Part shown: positions 25,699-35,226 of the stretch, piece after piece
Numbering within the stretch: the stretch's first letter is position 1
How the letters are laid out: each line of letters opens with the position of its first letter
Source: Rhizobium sp. ZPR4
GTDB lineage: Bacteria > Pseudomonadota > Alphaproteobacteria > Rhizobiales > Rhizobiaceae
Assembly: GCF_040215725.1 (NCBI RefSeq)
Contig: NZ_CP157967.1
Coordinates: 1,178,001 to 1,242,000, forward strand
Direction of reading: 5' to 3'
Length of the DNA: 64,000 bases
Notes under the pieces: model-generated
What the model saw: only the letters and a program-made list of their open reading frames with translations
Told to the model about the DNA's origin: nothing
The model's database searches: none
Made by a program: the position numbers and the translations under genes

Positions 25699-26058
25699 TC
25701 AACGTTTGAGAACCGGCTTTATGTCCTTGTGGAAAAAGCGGAAATAGGATGCGACTTTTGCGGACGCATTGGAGGAGCGGTCGAACTCGATGCCGATGCG
25801 GCCGTTGTGAGCCCAGCGCACGAAACCGTCCAGCAGGCCGATATCGTCGCATTCGACGCGAACCTTGCTGCCCGCAGCGGCATAAAGCGGCGCTTGAAGA
25901 TCGAGAGCGATGCCGCTTGTGGAAATATCGACGACACGGCCGGCGACGAGCTTGGTGAAATATCGAACCTGCCCCACCAGCCGGGCGTGATGGCGCGGCG
26001 TACCTCGTGTCTTGATTTTCAGATTGCCTTGAACGACAGATTTCGAAGAGAACTGCAT
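25699..26058 (-). CDS. PilZ-domain protein
   Basis: A 119-residue single-domain protein with the PilZ pattern: an Arg-rich N-terminus (KTRGTPRHHARLVGQVRY), D-x-S-x-x-G as DISTSGIAL near residue 45, and the strand GRIGIEFD near residue 90. PilZ domains bind cyclic di-GMP. The first RxxxR element is present in a somewhat altered form, so binding is likely but not certain. The start at 26058 was preferred to 26103, which adds a non-conserved extension. Confidence 0.75.
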   Translation of the reverse strand: MQFSSKSVVQGNLKIKTRGTPRHHARLVGQVRYFTKLVAGRVVDISTSGIALDLQAPLYAAAGSKVRVECDDIGLLDGFVRWAHNGRIGIEFDRSSNASAKVASYFRFFHKDIKPVLKR

Positions 26059-26218
26059 GATGTTATCCCGGCTCGTACACCCTTTTCCGTTCCTCGATAG
26101 CATGTGTGCATTGAAAGATGTTTAGTGTAATCGTTAAAATTGTATCAGGGCGTTCCGAATCGGCACTGGAATCCGGTGGCTGATCGCGACCGGCAATATG
26201 GATATTGGGGTGCGGGAT

Positions 26219-27022
26219 ATGCGTATCGTTTCCTTGAATGCATGGGGCGGCCTGCTGCATGAGCCGCTGATGCGGTACCTGGTCGATGTTGATGCCGATG
26301 TTCTATGCTTGCAAGAGGTGGGACGCGCGCCTGGTTCGCAAGCCGATTGGCTGACCTATCGGGATCACGGCGTCGAACTTCAGCAGCGGGTCAATCTATT
26401 CGACGAGTTGCAGATTGCTTTGCCTGATCATGATGGTTTCTTTCTCCCGGTTGCCCGAGGGGATCTCTTCGATGGCGATCGACGGATTGCTTCCGAATTC
26501 GGGCTGGCAACCTTCGTCCGCAAGACTTATCCGATCATTGGCCAGGCGGCAGGCTTCGTCCACGGCGAATTCTCCGCCGATGGTTGGGGACCGCACCCGC
26601 GCTCGCGCAATGCCCATTGCATCCGCTTGTTCGACTACGAGCGTGGCTATCCCATCACCATCGCCCAAATGCATGGCCTTCGCGACATCGCGGGTAAGGG
26701 AGATACGTCGGCCCGGCGCCATCAGGCGAATGCGCTCGTCGAGATCATTCGCCAGGTTCTGCAGGAAGGCGACCGGCTGGTCGTCTGCGGCGATTTCAAC
26801 GTGCTGCCGGATAGCGAAACCTTCGAAATTCTCGGTAGCCTGGGGCTTGCCGATCTCGTCACCTCACGGGGACATGACGACACGCGCACCTCTTACTACC
26901 GAAAGCAGCCGCGCTTTGCCGACTATATGCTGGTGACGCCTGACATCGAGGTTGTCGGTTTCGATCCTGTCGCCGAGCCCGAAGTTTCGGATCATCGCGC
27001 CTTGCTGTTGGACCTATGCTGA
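26219..27022 (+). CDS. Endonuclease/exonuclease/phosphatase-family hydrolase
   Basis: The 267-residue protein belongs to the DNase I-like EEP superfamily. It opens with RIVSLNAWGG, followed by CLQEVG (metal Glu, near residue 35), GDFNVLPDS near 200, and ends with SDHRALLLDL. The start at 26219 places the first strand as in the family. The substrate (nucleic acid or phospho-compound) cannot be told. The 3' end lies 6 bp from the convergent lrp-type gene. Confidence 0.82.
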   Translation: MRIVSLNAWGGLLHEPLMRYLVDVDADVLCLQEVGRAPGSQADWLTYRDHGVELQQRVNLFDELQIALPDHDGFFLPVARGDLFDGDRRIASEFGLATFVRKTYPIIGQAAGFVHGEFSADGWGPHPRSRNAHCIRLFDYERGYPITIAQMHGLRDIAGKGDTSARRHQANALVEIIRQVLQEGDRLVVCGDFNVLPDSETFEILGSLGLADLVTSRGHDDTRTSYYRKQPRFADYMLVTPDIEVVGFDPVAEPEVSDHRALLLDLC

Positions 27023-27028
27023 ACGGCG

Positions 27029-27490
27029 TCAGAGGCCGACATTCGGCCGGTCGATGATTTCACGCAACGCAAAACTGGAATTGATCTTCACAACGTGGGG
27101 CAGGGCCGAGAGCCAGTCACGGTGGATGCGTTCGTAATCCTCGAGGTCCCGCGCCGCGACGCGCAAGATGTAATCATATTCCCCCGACATGAGGTAGCAG
27201 GAGAGTACGTTGGGGCAACGTTTCACCGCAGTCTCGAATTCGGATAGTGTCTTGGCGAACTGGCCGGATAAAGAGATGTGCACGAAGGCAATCATCTTAT
27301 AATCAAGCGCCTTGTGCGAGAGATGCGCGTGATAGCCGTCGATGACGCCGCTTTTTTCTAGGATATCGAGCCGACGCGAGCAGGCCGAGGGGGAGAGGCC
27401 GACCTTCTCGGCCAGCTCGGCATTGGTGATCCTGGCATTCTGCTGCAGCATCCGCAGAATCGAATGATCTATGGCGTCGAGGTCAGACAT
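27029..27490 (-). CDS. aldR: Lrp/AsnC-family regulator of alanine dehydrogenase
   Basis: The 153-residue protein has the AsnC helix-turn-helix (LDAIDHSILRMLQQNARITNAELAEKVGLSPSACSRRL) and the C-terminal RAM ligand domain (VLSCYLMSGEYDYILRV). It lies divergently next to the ald gene, the usual context of AldR, which activates alanine dehydrogenase in response to alanine. The 152-bp intergenic region is AT-rich and should hold the binding sites. Confidence 0.86.
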   Translation of the reverse strand: MSDLDAIDHSILRMLQQNARITNAELAEKVGLSPSACSRRLDILEKSGVIDGYHAHLSHKALDYKMIAFVHISLSGQFAKTLSEFETAVKRCPNVLSCYLMSGEYDYILRVAARDLEDYERIHRDWLSALPHVVKINSSFALREIIDRPNVGL

Positions 27491-27642
27491 TCGAAGAACT
27501 TTCGAAAAAACTCCTGTCTACGCAATAAATCACGAAAAATGACTGCAGTGCAAATCGTCTTTGCAAGGACATTGCGGGGCGGTGGTGGTCTGATTTCGGT
27601 TGGAGAAAATGAAAGACGCAAAAGCATTCGAGGAGGAATGAA

Positions 27643-28761
27643 ATGCGCGTTGGCTGCCCCAAGGAAATCAAGAACCACGAATATCGCGTCGGCCTGACGC
27701 CGGCATCCGTTCGGGAATATGTCGCCCATGGCCACGAAGTCTGGGTGGAAACGAAGGCCGGTGCCGGCATCGGCGCCGATGATCATGCCTATGCAGCTGC
27801 AGGCGCCAAGATTGCCGCAAGTGCAAAGGACATCTTCGAGAAGTGCGACATGATAGTGAAGGTCAAGGAGCCGCAGCCTTCCGAATGGGCACAGCTTCGT
27901 GAGGGCCAGCTTCTCTACACCTATCTGCATCTCGCGCCCGATCCGGAACAGACCAAGGGCCTGCTGGCTTCCGGTGTGACCGCCGTCGCCTACGAGACCG
28001 TGACGGACGAGCGTGGTGGCCTGCCGCTTCTGGCGCCGATGTCCGAAGTCGCCGGTCGCCTGTCCATCCAGGCGGGTGCGACGGCTCTGCAGAAGGCCAA
28101 TGGTGGCCTCGGCATCCTGCTTGGCGGCGTACCGGGCGTGCTGCCGGCCAAGGTGGCGATCATCGGCGGCGGTGTCGTCGGCCTGCATGCGGCCAAGATG
28201 GCAGCCGGCCTCGGCGCCGATGTCAGCATCCTCGATCGCTCGCTGCCGCGCCTGCGCCAGCTCGACGACATCTTCAACGGTCGCGTCCATACCCGCTATT
28301 CCAGCATCCAGGCGCTCGAAGAAGAAGTCTTCTCCGCCGATCTCGTCATCGGCGCCGTGCTGATCCCCGGTGCTGCCGCGCCGAAGCTGGTGACCCGCGA
28401 AATGCTCTCAGGCATGAAGACGGGCTCGGTCATTGTCGACGTCGCGATCGACCAGGGCGGCTGCTTCGAAACCTCGCACGCAACGACCCATTCCGATCCG
28501 ACCTATGTGGTCGAAGGCGTCGTGCATTATTGCGTCGCCAATATGCCGGGCGCGGTTCCCGTGACCTCGGCACATGCGCTCAACAACGCCACGATCTATC
28601 ACGGCCTCGCGCTCGCCGATCGCGGCCTGCGCGCCATCGCGGAAGACAAGCACCTCCGCAATGGCCTCAATGTCCACAAGGGCCGCATCACCAACCGGCC
28701 GGTGGCCGAAGCGCTCGGCTATGAGGCCGTTGCGCCGGAAAGCATTCTGAACGTCGCGTAA
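27643..28761 (+). CDS. ald: Alanine dehydrogenase
   Basis: NAD-dependent enzyme interconverting alanine and pyruvate plus ammonia, important in rhizobial nitrogen and carbon exchange. The 372-residue protein has the signature start RVGCPKEIKNHEYRVGLTP, catalytic Lys and His in the N-terminal half (VKVKEPQPSEW; LYTYLHLAPD) and the Rossmann loop GGGVVGLHAAKMAAGLGADV near residues 173-192. A GAGGAGGA ribosome binding site lies just before the ATG. It is divergent from aldR. Confidence 0.95.
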   Translation: MRVGCPKEIKNHEYRVGLTPASVREYVAHGHEVWVETKAGAGIGADDHAYAAAGAKIAASAKDIFEKCDMIVKVKEPQPSEWAQLREGQLLYTYLHLAPDPEQTKGLLASGVTAVAYETVTDERGGLPLLAPMSEVAGRLSIQAGATALQKANGGLGILLGGVPGVLPAKVAIIGGGVVGLHAAKMAAGLGADVSILDRSLPRLRQLDDIFNGRVHTRYSSIQALEEEVFSADLVIGAVLIPGAAAPKLVTREMLSGMKTGSVIVDVAIDQGGCFETSHATTHSDPTYVVEGVVHYCVANMPGAVPVTSAHALNNATIYHGLALADRGLRAIAEDKHLRNGLNVHKGRITNRPVAEALGYEAVAPESILNVA

Positions 28762-28778
28762 AGCCGATCGCGCGTACG

Positions 28779-29288
28779 TCAGATGGAGACGCCGGCATCC
28801 GCGTATGCCGGCGCTCCTATTTTGTCGATCCGGCATTGATAGCAGTTGTTGCGCGCCGAGCGGACATGGACATAGGCGATGTCGGGACGCTCAAGCAGCG
28901 AGGCCGCATAGACCGCAATATCGTCGGTCGGCGTTACGGCACCGGTTCCGTAGACGATGCGGTCGTTCCTGCCATAGCCACGCACGATGAAGTCCCGGCT
29001 GCTTGCCAGTACAGGCGGCAGGATCTCTTCCGCCTCGTAGCGCCGGCACGGCGTCTTGTGCAGGAAGATCGGCCCTGTTTCCGCATAGGGCTGCAATTCC
29101 GGGAAGGGCCGATAGGCAAAGACGAATAGCGCCTGGCCGGCATCGATGTTGCGCAGGCAATGGCGGCAGGGATGGCCCGGACCATCGGAAATCATGGTCT
29201 CCGGCTGGTGACCGTAGGCATCCGCACCACCGTTCCACAAAGTTTCGGCGTCGGGGGTGGGCATGGCTGCAAAGGCGATGGAAGGCAT
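28779..29288 (-). CDS. DUF1203-family protein
   Basis: The 169-residue product fits the DUF1203 family. It has a CRHC pair near residue 35 (HPCRHCLRN), then ALFVFAYRPF, GPIFLHKTPC, RDFIVRGYG and the C-terminal HVRSARNNCYQCRI. The paired Cys motifs suggest metal or disulfide chemistry, but no activity is known to me. Start 29288 (MPSIAFAAMP) chosen by family length; two earlier in-frame ATG codons exist. Confidence 0.75.
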   Translation of the reverse strand: MPSIAFAAMPTPDAETLWNGGADAYGHQPETMISDGPGHPCRHCLRNIDAGQALFVFAYRPFPELQPYAETGPIFLHKTPCRRYEAEEILPPVLASSRDFIVRGYGRNDRIVYGTGAVTPTDDIAVYAASLLERPDIAYVHVRSARNNCYQCRIDKIGAPAYADAGVSI

Positions 29289-29369
29289 GGCAAAGCTCCT
29301 TTCGAGATTTGCCATGTGATGCTCCGGAGCGAGGCGCGAAGCCACCCGATTCCTGCAGCTATGGCGCCC

Positions 29370-29927
29370 CTAGCCCTTCTTGGCGAGCTCGAGCAGTTCC
29401 TTGTCGCTCAGCGGCCTGACGATGCCTTCGCCGGTTGAGATCGGCGAAAAGCCGAACATCTGGTAGAGCTGCAACGCCCGTGGATGATCGAGATTGTTTG
29501 TCGTCGTGATGATCCGTTGCGGGTTCAGCGTCCATATGGCGTAGAGCGACTGCAGCAGGAACCATTTGCCGATGCCGAGGCCGAGCGCGTTTTCGATGAG
29601 GCCGAAATGGCTGAGCTCGATCGTCTCCTCGTCCTGGCGGAAATATTCGAAGAACCCGCCCGGCGCGCCATTGACGTAAAGCACACTGATATCGTTGCGC
29701 TGGTCGTGAAGGACTGCGGTCAATTGCTCGTCGGAGAGGCGCAGGCGCTCCACCCAGTGCCAGCGGGCACCGACCTGACGATAGAGATAGCGATAGAAGG
29801 GCAGCGGAATACCAGGCGCCCGCATGATCGCTGTCTGGATATTGACCGGCACGGGCAGGCTTGCCTTGGGTGGCGCGGTCATTTCCAGACGGGTGATGTG
29901 GACTTTGATCGACGAGGGCGTCTTCAC
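29370..29927 (-). CDS. GNAT-family N-acetyltransferase
   Basis: A 185-residue acetyltransferase starting probably at a GTG (29927), 12 nt downstream of the sulfurtransferase stop codon; ATG 29882 is an alternative. The GNAT fold is recognised from GGFFEYFR (strand 4), the acetyl-CoA segment LIENALGLGIGKWFLLQSL and the end NLDHPRALQLYQMFGFSPI. The acetyl-CoA loop is a less usual form (LGLGIGKW). It forms an operon with the upstream sseA. Substrate unknown. Confidence 0.75.
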   Translation of the reverse strand: MKTPSSIKVHITRLEMTAPPKASLPVPVNIQTAIMRAPGIPLPFYRYLYRQVGARWHWVERLRLSDEQLTAVLHDQRNDISVLYVNGAPGGFFEYFRQDEETIELSHFGLIENALGLGIGKWFLLQSLYAIWTLNPQRIITTTNNLDHPRALQLYQMFGFSPISTGEGIVRPLSDKELLELAKKG

Positions 29928-29938
29928 GGCGGCGATGC

Positions 29939-30796
29939 TCAAGCTTGACCGGTGACGATAGGCGTATCCGCCCGGCTGCCCCATTCCGACCAGGAGCCGT
30001 CATAGAGCTTGTTATTGCCATGGCCGAGGGATTCGAGCGCCAGCGTGATGATGGCGGCGGTAATGCCGGACCCGCAGGTCGTCACCACGGGCTTGTCGAG
30101 ATCGATGCCGGCCTTCTCGATCGTTTCGCGCAGTTCCGGCAGCGATTTGAACTTGCCGTTCACGGCGAAGACGCCTGATGGCAGGCTTCTGGCTCCCGGC
30201 ATGTGGCCGGAGCGCATACCTTCGCGCGGTTCCGGCTCTGTCGCTGCGAAACGACCGCCGCTGCGGGCATCGGCAATCTGCAGGGCACGGCTGTCGACGA
30301 TACCGCGCATCTCGTCGAGCGAAACGACGCGGCTGCCGTTGAAGCTGGGCTTGAAGGTTGCGGGCGCAAAGGCAGGCAGCGCCGTCTCCAGCGGCCGCCC
30401 TTCGGCCTTCCAGCCATCCAGACCACCGTCGAGCACGAAGACGTTCGGCGCGCCCATGACGATATGGAACAGCCACCAGACGCGCGGCGAGGCGAACAGG
30501 CCCGGGCCGTCATAGATGACGATGCGATCGGTCTCGCTGATGCCGAGCTTGCCGACCTCGGCCGCGAAGAATTCGGGCGAGGGGACCATATGCGGCAGGC
30601 TGGTCGAGTGATCTGATATCTTGTCCTGATCGAAGCGGATCGCGCCCGGAATATGGCCGCTGGCATATTCTGCATCGGCATCGCGCTTCTGCGCCGGCAG
30701 ATAGAAGGATGCGTCGAGGATGCGCAGGTCCTTGGCGCCCAGCTCGCCTTGCAGCCAGTCGGCGGATACGACGAAACGGCTCTTGTCCGCTGCCAT
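29939..30796 (-). CDS. sseA: 3-mercaptopyruvate sulfurtransferase
   Basis: A tandem rhodanese-domain enzyme that moves sulfur from 3-mercaptopyruvate to thiophilic acceptors. The N-terminal rhodanese domain has YASGHIPGAIRFDQD. The C-terminal domain carries the catalytic loop CGSGITA near residues 241-247, the CGSGVTA form typical of mercaptopyruvate rather than thiosulfate sulfurtransferases. 285 residues, normal length. Followed by the GNAT gene in the same operon. Confidence 0.9.
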   Translation of the reverse strand: MAADKSRFVVSADWLQGELGAKDLRILDASFYLPAQKRDADAEYASGHIPGAIRFDQDKISDHSTSLPHMVPSPEFFAAEVGKLGISETDRIVIYDGPGLFASPRVWWLFHIVMGAPNVFVLDGGLDGWKAEGRPLETALPAFAPATFKPSFNGSRVVSLDEMRGIVDSRALQIADARSGGRFAATEPEPREGMRSGHMPGARSLPSGVFAVNGKFKSLPELRETIEKAGIDLDKPVVTTCGSGITAAIITLALESLGHGNNKLYDGSWSEWGSRADTPIVTGQA

Positions 30797-30856
30797 GATG
30801 ATCACTCCCTGCTATAGTTTATTGGTCTTGATATCGAGATATAGGCGCTTGCCCGG

Positions 30857-31594
30857 TCAATTCTCGTCGGTCGGTGCGCCGAAACGAATGCGGAAGCGGC
30901 GGTTTTCCTTGCCCTTCTTCTCGATCTTGGCGATGTGGATCGCGCCGACTTCCTGCGTCTCCGACACATGCGTGCCGCCACAGGGCTGGCTGTCGATGGC
31001 CGAATCCTCGCCGATACAGACTAGGCTGACACGGCCGAGGCCCATCGGCGGGCGTACATTCTTGGATTTGACGATGCCGGGATTGGCAACCAGCTCCTCG
31101 TCGGTGATCCAGCGGAGGAAAACGGGATGGTTCTCGTTGACGAGCGCCATCATCCTCGCCGTCACCTCGTCCTTGTCGATGGTTTCGCTCATGTCGAAAT
31201 CGACGCGGCTTTCATCCTCGCCGACTGCCGCACCCGTGATCGGAAAGGGGCAGACCACCGAGAGCAGATGGCAAGCGGTATGCATGCGCATCAGTCTGTA
31301 GCGCCGCGCCCAGTCGATATGAAGCACCAGCTTCTCGCCGACGATGGGCAGTGGTTCACCCTCGAGCGGCACATGGATGATGATATCCTTGATCGGACCA
31401 TGCTTGGTCTGGCCGAGTGCAATCCTGGAGCCGTCACCGCGCTCCAGGAAACCCGTGTCGCCTGGCTGGCCGCCTGAGGTGGCGTAGAAGCAGGTCTGGT
31501 CGAGTTCTATGCCCCCGTCTTCGTGAATTGCGGTGACGACCGCTTCGGCCGTCGAGAGATAGAAATCATCACGATAGAGGGCATTGACGGTCAT
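30857..31594 (-). CDS. AlaX-type alanyl-tRNA editing protein
   Basis: A stand-alone homologue of the editing domain of alanyl-tRNA synthetase that removes Ser or Gly from mischarged tRNA-Ala. The zinc-site motifs are both present: HTACH (HxxxH) near residue 105 and CGGTHV (CxxxH) near 207. The N-terminal beta-barrel (TSGGQPGDTG) makes it AlaX of medium type. It starts 4 nt after the stop of the cysteine synthase gene, so the two are co-translated. Confidence 0.9.
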   Translation of the reverse strand: MTVNALYRDDFYLSTAEAVVTAIHEDGGIELDQTCFYATSGGQPGDTGFLERGDGSRIALGQTKHGPIKDIIIHVPLEGEPLPIVGEKLVLHIDWARRYRLMRMHTACHLLSVVCPFPITGAAVGEDESRVDFDMSETIDKDEVTARMMALVNENHPVFLRWITDEELVANPGIVKSKNVRPPMGLGRVSLVCIGEDSAIDSQPCGGTHVSETQEVGAIHIAKIEKKGKENRRFRIRFGAPTDEN

Positions 31595-31598
31595 ATGA

Positions 31599-32639
31599 TC
31601 ACGCTGTTGCTTCGTATGGGACGGCAATATCCGCCCGCTTTTCCAAATAGGCCGGCAGCGGCAGGCCCTTCGACTTCAGGAAGTCGGGATTGAAGAGCTT
31701 GGACTGATAGCGATTGCCGTAATCGCACAGGATGGTCACGATCGTATGTCCGGGACCGAGATCCCGAGCCAGGCGAACCGCGCCGGCGATGTTGATGGCT
31801 GTGGAACCACCCAGGCACAAGCCCTCATGCTCGACGAGGTCGAAGACGTAGGGAAGTGCTTCGGCATCGGTGATCTGATAGGCGAAATCGGGCGTGAAGC
31901 CTTCCAGATTGGCCGTGATGCGGCCCTGACCGATGCCCTCGGTGATTGAGGAGCCGGAGGATTTGAGCTCGCCGTTCCTGTAGAATTCATAGAGGGCGGC
32001 GCCTTCCGGATCGGCAATGCCGATCTTGATATCCTTGTTGAAGGCATGCAGGCCCATGGCAACGCCCGCCAGCGTGCCGCCGGAGCCGACCGAGCAGATG
32101 AAACCGTCAATCTTGCCATTGGTATCGGCCCAGATTTCCTTGGCTGTCGTTTCGATATGGGCCTGACGGTTGGCGACGTTGTCGAACTGGTTCGCCCAGA
32201 TCGCGCCGTTCGGCTCGGTCTTGGCCAGCTGTTCGGCAAGCCGACCCGATACCTTCACATAGTTGTTCGGGTTCTTGTAAGGGACGGCCGGAACTTCCAC
32301 CAGTTCGGCACCGAGCAGCTTCAGCGCGTCCTTCTTTTCCTGGCTCTGGGTCTCCGGAATGACGATGACGGTGCGATAGCCGAGCGCCTTGGCAACCAGC
32401 GTCAGACCGATGCCGGTATTGCCGGCCGTTCCTTCGACGATGACGCCGCCAGGTCTCAGCAGTCCCTTCTTCTCGGCATCGCGGATGATGTAGAGCGCGG
32501 CGCGATCCTTGACCGATTGGCCCGGATTCAAAAACTCGGCCTTGCCAAGAATGGTCGAGCCCGTCGCCTCGGAGGCGCCCTTGAGCTTGATCAACGGCGT
32601 ATTGCCAATTGCTTCGAGGACGGAGGGATGGACGGTCAT
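31599..32639 (-). CDS. cysK: Cysteine synthase A-type PLP enzyme
   Basis: O-acetylserine sulfhydrylase family. The PLP lysine is in NPGQSVKDRAA near residue 43, the phosphate/substrate loop GTAGNTGIG lies near residue 75, and the PLP-binding CSVGSGGTLAG near residue 195. The 346-residue length and the loop EVPAVPYKNPNNY fit the long rhizobial CysK paralogues, which are also close to cystathionine beta-synthase. The start at 32639 begins with the family start (TVHPSVLEAIGNTPL); upstream codons are not conserved-looking. Co-transcribed with the alaX gene. Confidence 0.88.
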   Translation of the reverse strand: MTVHPSVLEAIGNTPLIKLKGASEATGSTILGKAEFLNPGQSVKDRAALYIIRDAEKKGLLRPGGVIVEGTAGNTGIGLTLVAKALGYRTVIVIPETQSQEKKDALKLLGAELVEVPAVPYKNPNNYVKVSGRLAEQLAKTEPNGAIWANQFDNVANRQAHIETTAKEIWADTNGKIDGFICSVGSGGTLAGVAMGLHAFNKDIKIGIADPEGAALYEFYRNGELKSSGSSITEGIGQGRITANLEGFTPDFAYQITDAEALPYVFDLVEHEGLCLGGSTAINIAGAVRLARDLGPGHTIVTILCDYGNRYQSKLFNPDFLKSKGLPLPAYLEKRADIAVPYEATA

Positions 32640-32934
32640 GGAATCTGCCTTCTGTTCGCAACTACTGTAAGAACGGTCTTTTCCCTTCACAAGGCTGCAT
32701 AGGCAAGAAATTCTGTTCCTCGCTCCTTGTTCGCGCCGCAAAATTCGACTTGGCGGCAATCATTGACCGAGGTTTTCCAAATAGCACATCAGTCCCTAAT
32801 CGGTGACATCGATTTCCGCTTCGAGCCACCAAGCTGGCCGAAAGCGGCCACAATGATACGCTATTTCTAAAATGCCACGGGCGGTCGCGGTTTGAGCGTT
32901 TGATACAGGCGACCGCCAGCCAAGGAGAAGAGCC

Positions 32935-33765
32935 ATGAGCCCGTTCATCGCACGTCCTGAACACGGAGTCGTCTGGATTACCGGCGCGAGTTCCGGGATT
33001 GGCCGCGCGCTCGCGCTGAAGCTGGCCGAAGAAGGATACAAGGTCGCCGTTACGGCACGCAGCCACGACAAGCTTCTGGCGCTGCAGGCAGAGGCCAGCG
33101 CGCTTGCCGGCAACATCGTCGTACTCGATGGCGATGTGGCCGATACCGAGGATATGGAGCATACGGTTGCCGCAATCGAATATCAGCACGGCCCTATCGC
33201 TCTGGCGGTTCTGAACGCCGGCATCTATTTGCCGGCACGGGGCGAGGATCTCAATCACGAAGTGTTCGAGCGCAGTTTTGCCGTCAATCTTCATGGTGTT
33301 GTCAATTGTCTCGTTCCGGCGGTGCGGCATATGCGGGCGAGGGGATATGGTCAGGTTGCCCTCGTATCCTCCGTGGCCGGTTATGGCGGTTTGCCCGGCG
33401 GCGCGGCCTACGGCGCTAGCAAGGCTGCGCTGATCAACATGGCCGAAAGCCTGAATTTCGAGCTCGACCGCATGGGCATTCACATCCAGCTCGTCACCCC
33501 CGGCTATGTCGACACGCCGTTGACGGCGCAGAACAAGTTCGACATGCCTGATATCGTGTCGGCACAGCAGGCGGCGGATGCGATCGCTGCCGGATTGAAA
33601 TCTCCATCTTTCGACATCAGCTTCCCGAAGGGCCTGGTCTATCGGGCGAAGCTGTTGAAATTTCTGCCCTACAGCCTCTATTTCAAGGTGCTCAAATACT
33701 TTCTCGGGAGCGGCAATAAGCGCCGGTCGGTCGGGCCGCGTATAACCGCACATCCGGCCGAATAG
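32935..33765 (+). CDS. Short-chain dehydrogenase/reductase
   Basis: A 276-residue SDR with TGASSGIGRALAL (residues 14-26), NAGIY and catalytic Y-x-x-x-K in AAYGASKAAL near residues 160-168. The C-terminal 50 residues contain a basic, hydrophobic end (FPKGLVYRAKLLKFLPYSLYFKVLKYF) like SDRs of the membrane-associated type. It has a good AAGGAGA site. A 9-bp inverted repeat (32880-32888/32909-32917) lies just upstream. Its stop is 3 bp from that of the convergent photolyase. Confidence 0.85.
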   Translation: MSPFIARPEHGVVWITGASSGIGRALALKLAEEGYKVAVTARSHDKLLALQAEASALAGNIVVLDGDVADTEDMEHTVAAIEYQHGPIALAVLNAGIYLPARGEDLNHEVFERSFAVNLHGVVNCLVPAVRHMRARGYGQVALVSSVAGYGGLPGGAAYGASKAALINMAESLNFELDRMGIHIQLVTPGYVDTPLTAQNKFDMPDIVSAQQAADAIAAGLKSPSFDISFPKGLVYRAKLLKFLPYSLYFKVLKYFLGSGNKRRSVGPRITAHPAE

Positions 33766-33768
33766 CGC

Positions 33769-35226
33769 CTATCCATCATCTTTAAGCGATGCGTGCGCAG
33801 CGAGCGCGCGCTGCCGCGCCATGACATGATCGACGATTGGCCGTGGATAGTGCTTGCCGAGCTCTATGCCAGCGCGCATGAGCACGTCATCGGGTGAGTC
33901 GAACGGCCGATGGATATATTTGCTGTCGAGCTTGGAGAGCTCCGGCACGAAGGTCCTGACATAGCCGCCATCCGGATCGAATTTCTCGCCTTGCAGCACC
34001 GGATTGAAGATGCGGAAGAAGGGCGAGGCATCGGCGCCGGAGCCCGCAACCCACTGCCAGTTTGCCGTATTGGCGGCCGGATCGGCATCGACGAGCGTAT
34101 CGCGAAACCAGGCTTCGCCTTCGCGCCAGTCGATCAGCAGATCCTTGATCAGGAAGGAGGCGGTGATCATGCGGACGCGATTGTGCATCCAGCCATGGCG
34201 CCAAAGCTGCCGCATGCCGGCATCGACGATCGGATAGCCGGTTTGCCCGCGCTGCCAGCTTATCAGCAGCCTGGTATCGGAAAGCCACGGAAAATCGTCG
34301 TAACGGTCGTTCCAATTGGCCGTTCTGAGCTTCGGGAAATGGAAGAGCTGATGGTAGCAGAATTCACGCCAGACAAGCTCCTTGCGGAAGCGAATGGTAT
34401 CGTCCGTCGGGATCTTGCCGGCCAGTCCGCGCGTCGCATGCCAGATGCGGGCAGGTGAAATTTCTCCAAGCGCCAGATGCGGCGAGAGCAGGGAGGTTGC
34501 CGGCTTGTTTGGAAAATCGCGATCGACCGCATAGTCGTTGATCGCATAGTCGATGAAGTCCTCCAGCCTCTCAAGAGCTGCAGCTTCGCCCGGCTTCCAC
34601 ATATTCGGAAACTCGGATGCCCAGTTCGGCTTTGTGGGTAGTAGCGACCAGGCATCGAGCGTATCCGATTTCGGCCAATGGCTGGGGGCGAGAAGCTTTT
34701 CGGGCGCCTCGACTGGAAACGGCGGTTCGCCGGAATGCTCGAATGCGCGCCAGAACGGCGTGTAGGTCTTGTAGTGGTTGCCGGTGCCGGTGCGCAAGCG
34801 TGTCGGCTCATGCAGCAGCTGGCCGGCAAAGCTTTTGGCTTCGATGCCGTTGTCCCGCAGTACCTTCTTGATCTGCATGTCCACCGCTATGCCGGCCGGA
34901 TCGTAGCGCCGGTTCCAGGCGATGGCCCCGGCGCCAGTCTCCGCAATAAGTTTTTCGAGCACGGCCAGCGCATCGCCTTGTCGAAGGATGAGCCTGCTGT
35001 TCAGTGCGCCGAGAGCCTTTTGCAACGCAGCCAGCGAATGATGCAACCACCATTCTTGCGCGCCGCCCAGCGGCCCGTTACCATCCCCTTCCGGCTCGCG
35101 AACATAGATCGGAATGATCGGACGGCCCGATGTTGCGGCAGCTTGCAGGGCGTGATTGTCGTCGAGGCGCAGGTCCTTGCGAAACCACAGCAGGATGGGA
35201 TTGGGCTCTGTCTTCGATGTCGTCAT
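33769..35226 (-). CDS. phrB: Deoxyribodipyrimidine photolyase
   Basis: Light-driven DNA repair enzyme of the class I CPD photolyase family. The N-terminal antenna domain begins LLWFRKDLRLDDNHAL. The C-terminal FAD domain includes RKELVWREFCYH, GYPIVDAGMRQLWRHGWMHNRVRM near residue 360 and WREGEAWFRDTLVDAD, with the tryptophans of the electron chain in place. 485 residues from start 35226; the longer frame to 35319 adds non-conserved residues. A standard CPD-type enzyme is the best guess; a cryptochrome cannot be excluded. Confidence 0.9.
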   Translation of the reverse strand: MTTSKTEPNPILLWFRKDLRLDDNHALQAAATSGRPIIPIYVREPEGDGNGPLGGAQEWWLHHSLAALQKALGALNSRLILRQGDALAVLEKLIAETGAGAIAWNRRYDPAGIAVDMQIKKVLRDNGIEAKSFAGQLLHEPTRLRTGTGNHYKTYTPFWRAFEHSGEPPFPVEAPEKLLAPSHWPKSDTLDAWSLLPTKPNWASEFPNMWKPGEAAALERLEDFIDYAINDYAVDRDFPNKPATSLLSPHLALGEISPARIWHATRGLAGKIPTDDTIRFRKELVWREFCYHQLFHFPKLRTANWNDRYDDFPWLSDTRLLISWQRGQTGYPIVDAGMRQLWRHGWMHNRVRMITASFLIKDLLIDWREGEAWFRDTLVDADPAANTANWQWVAGSGADASPFFRIFNPVLQGEKFDPDGGYVRTFVPELSKLDSKYIHRPFDSPDDVLMRAGIELGKHYPRPIVDHVMARQRALAAHASLKDDG

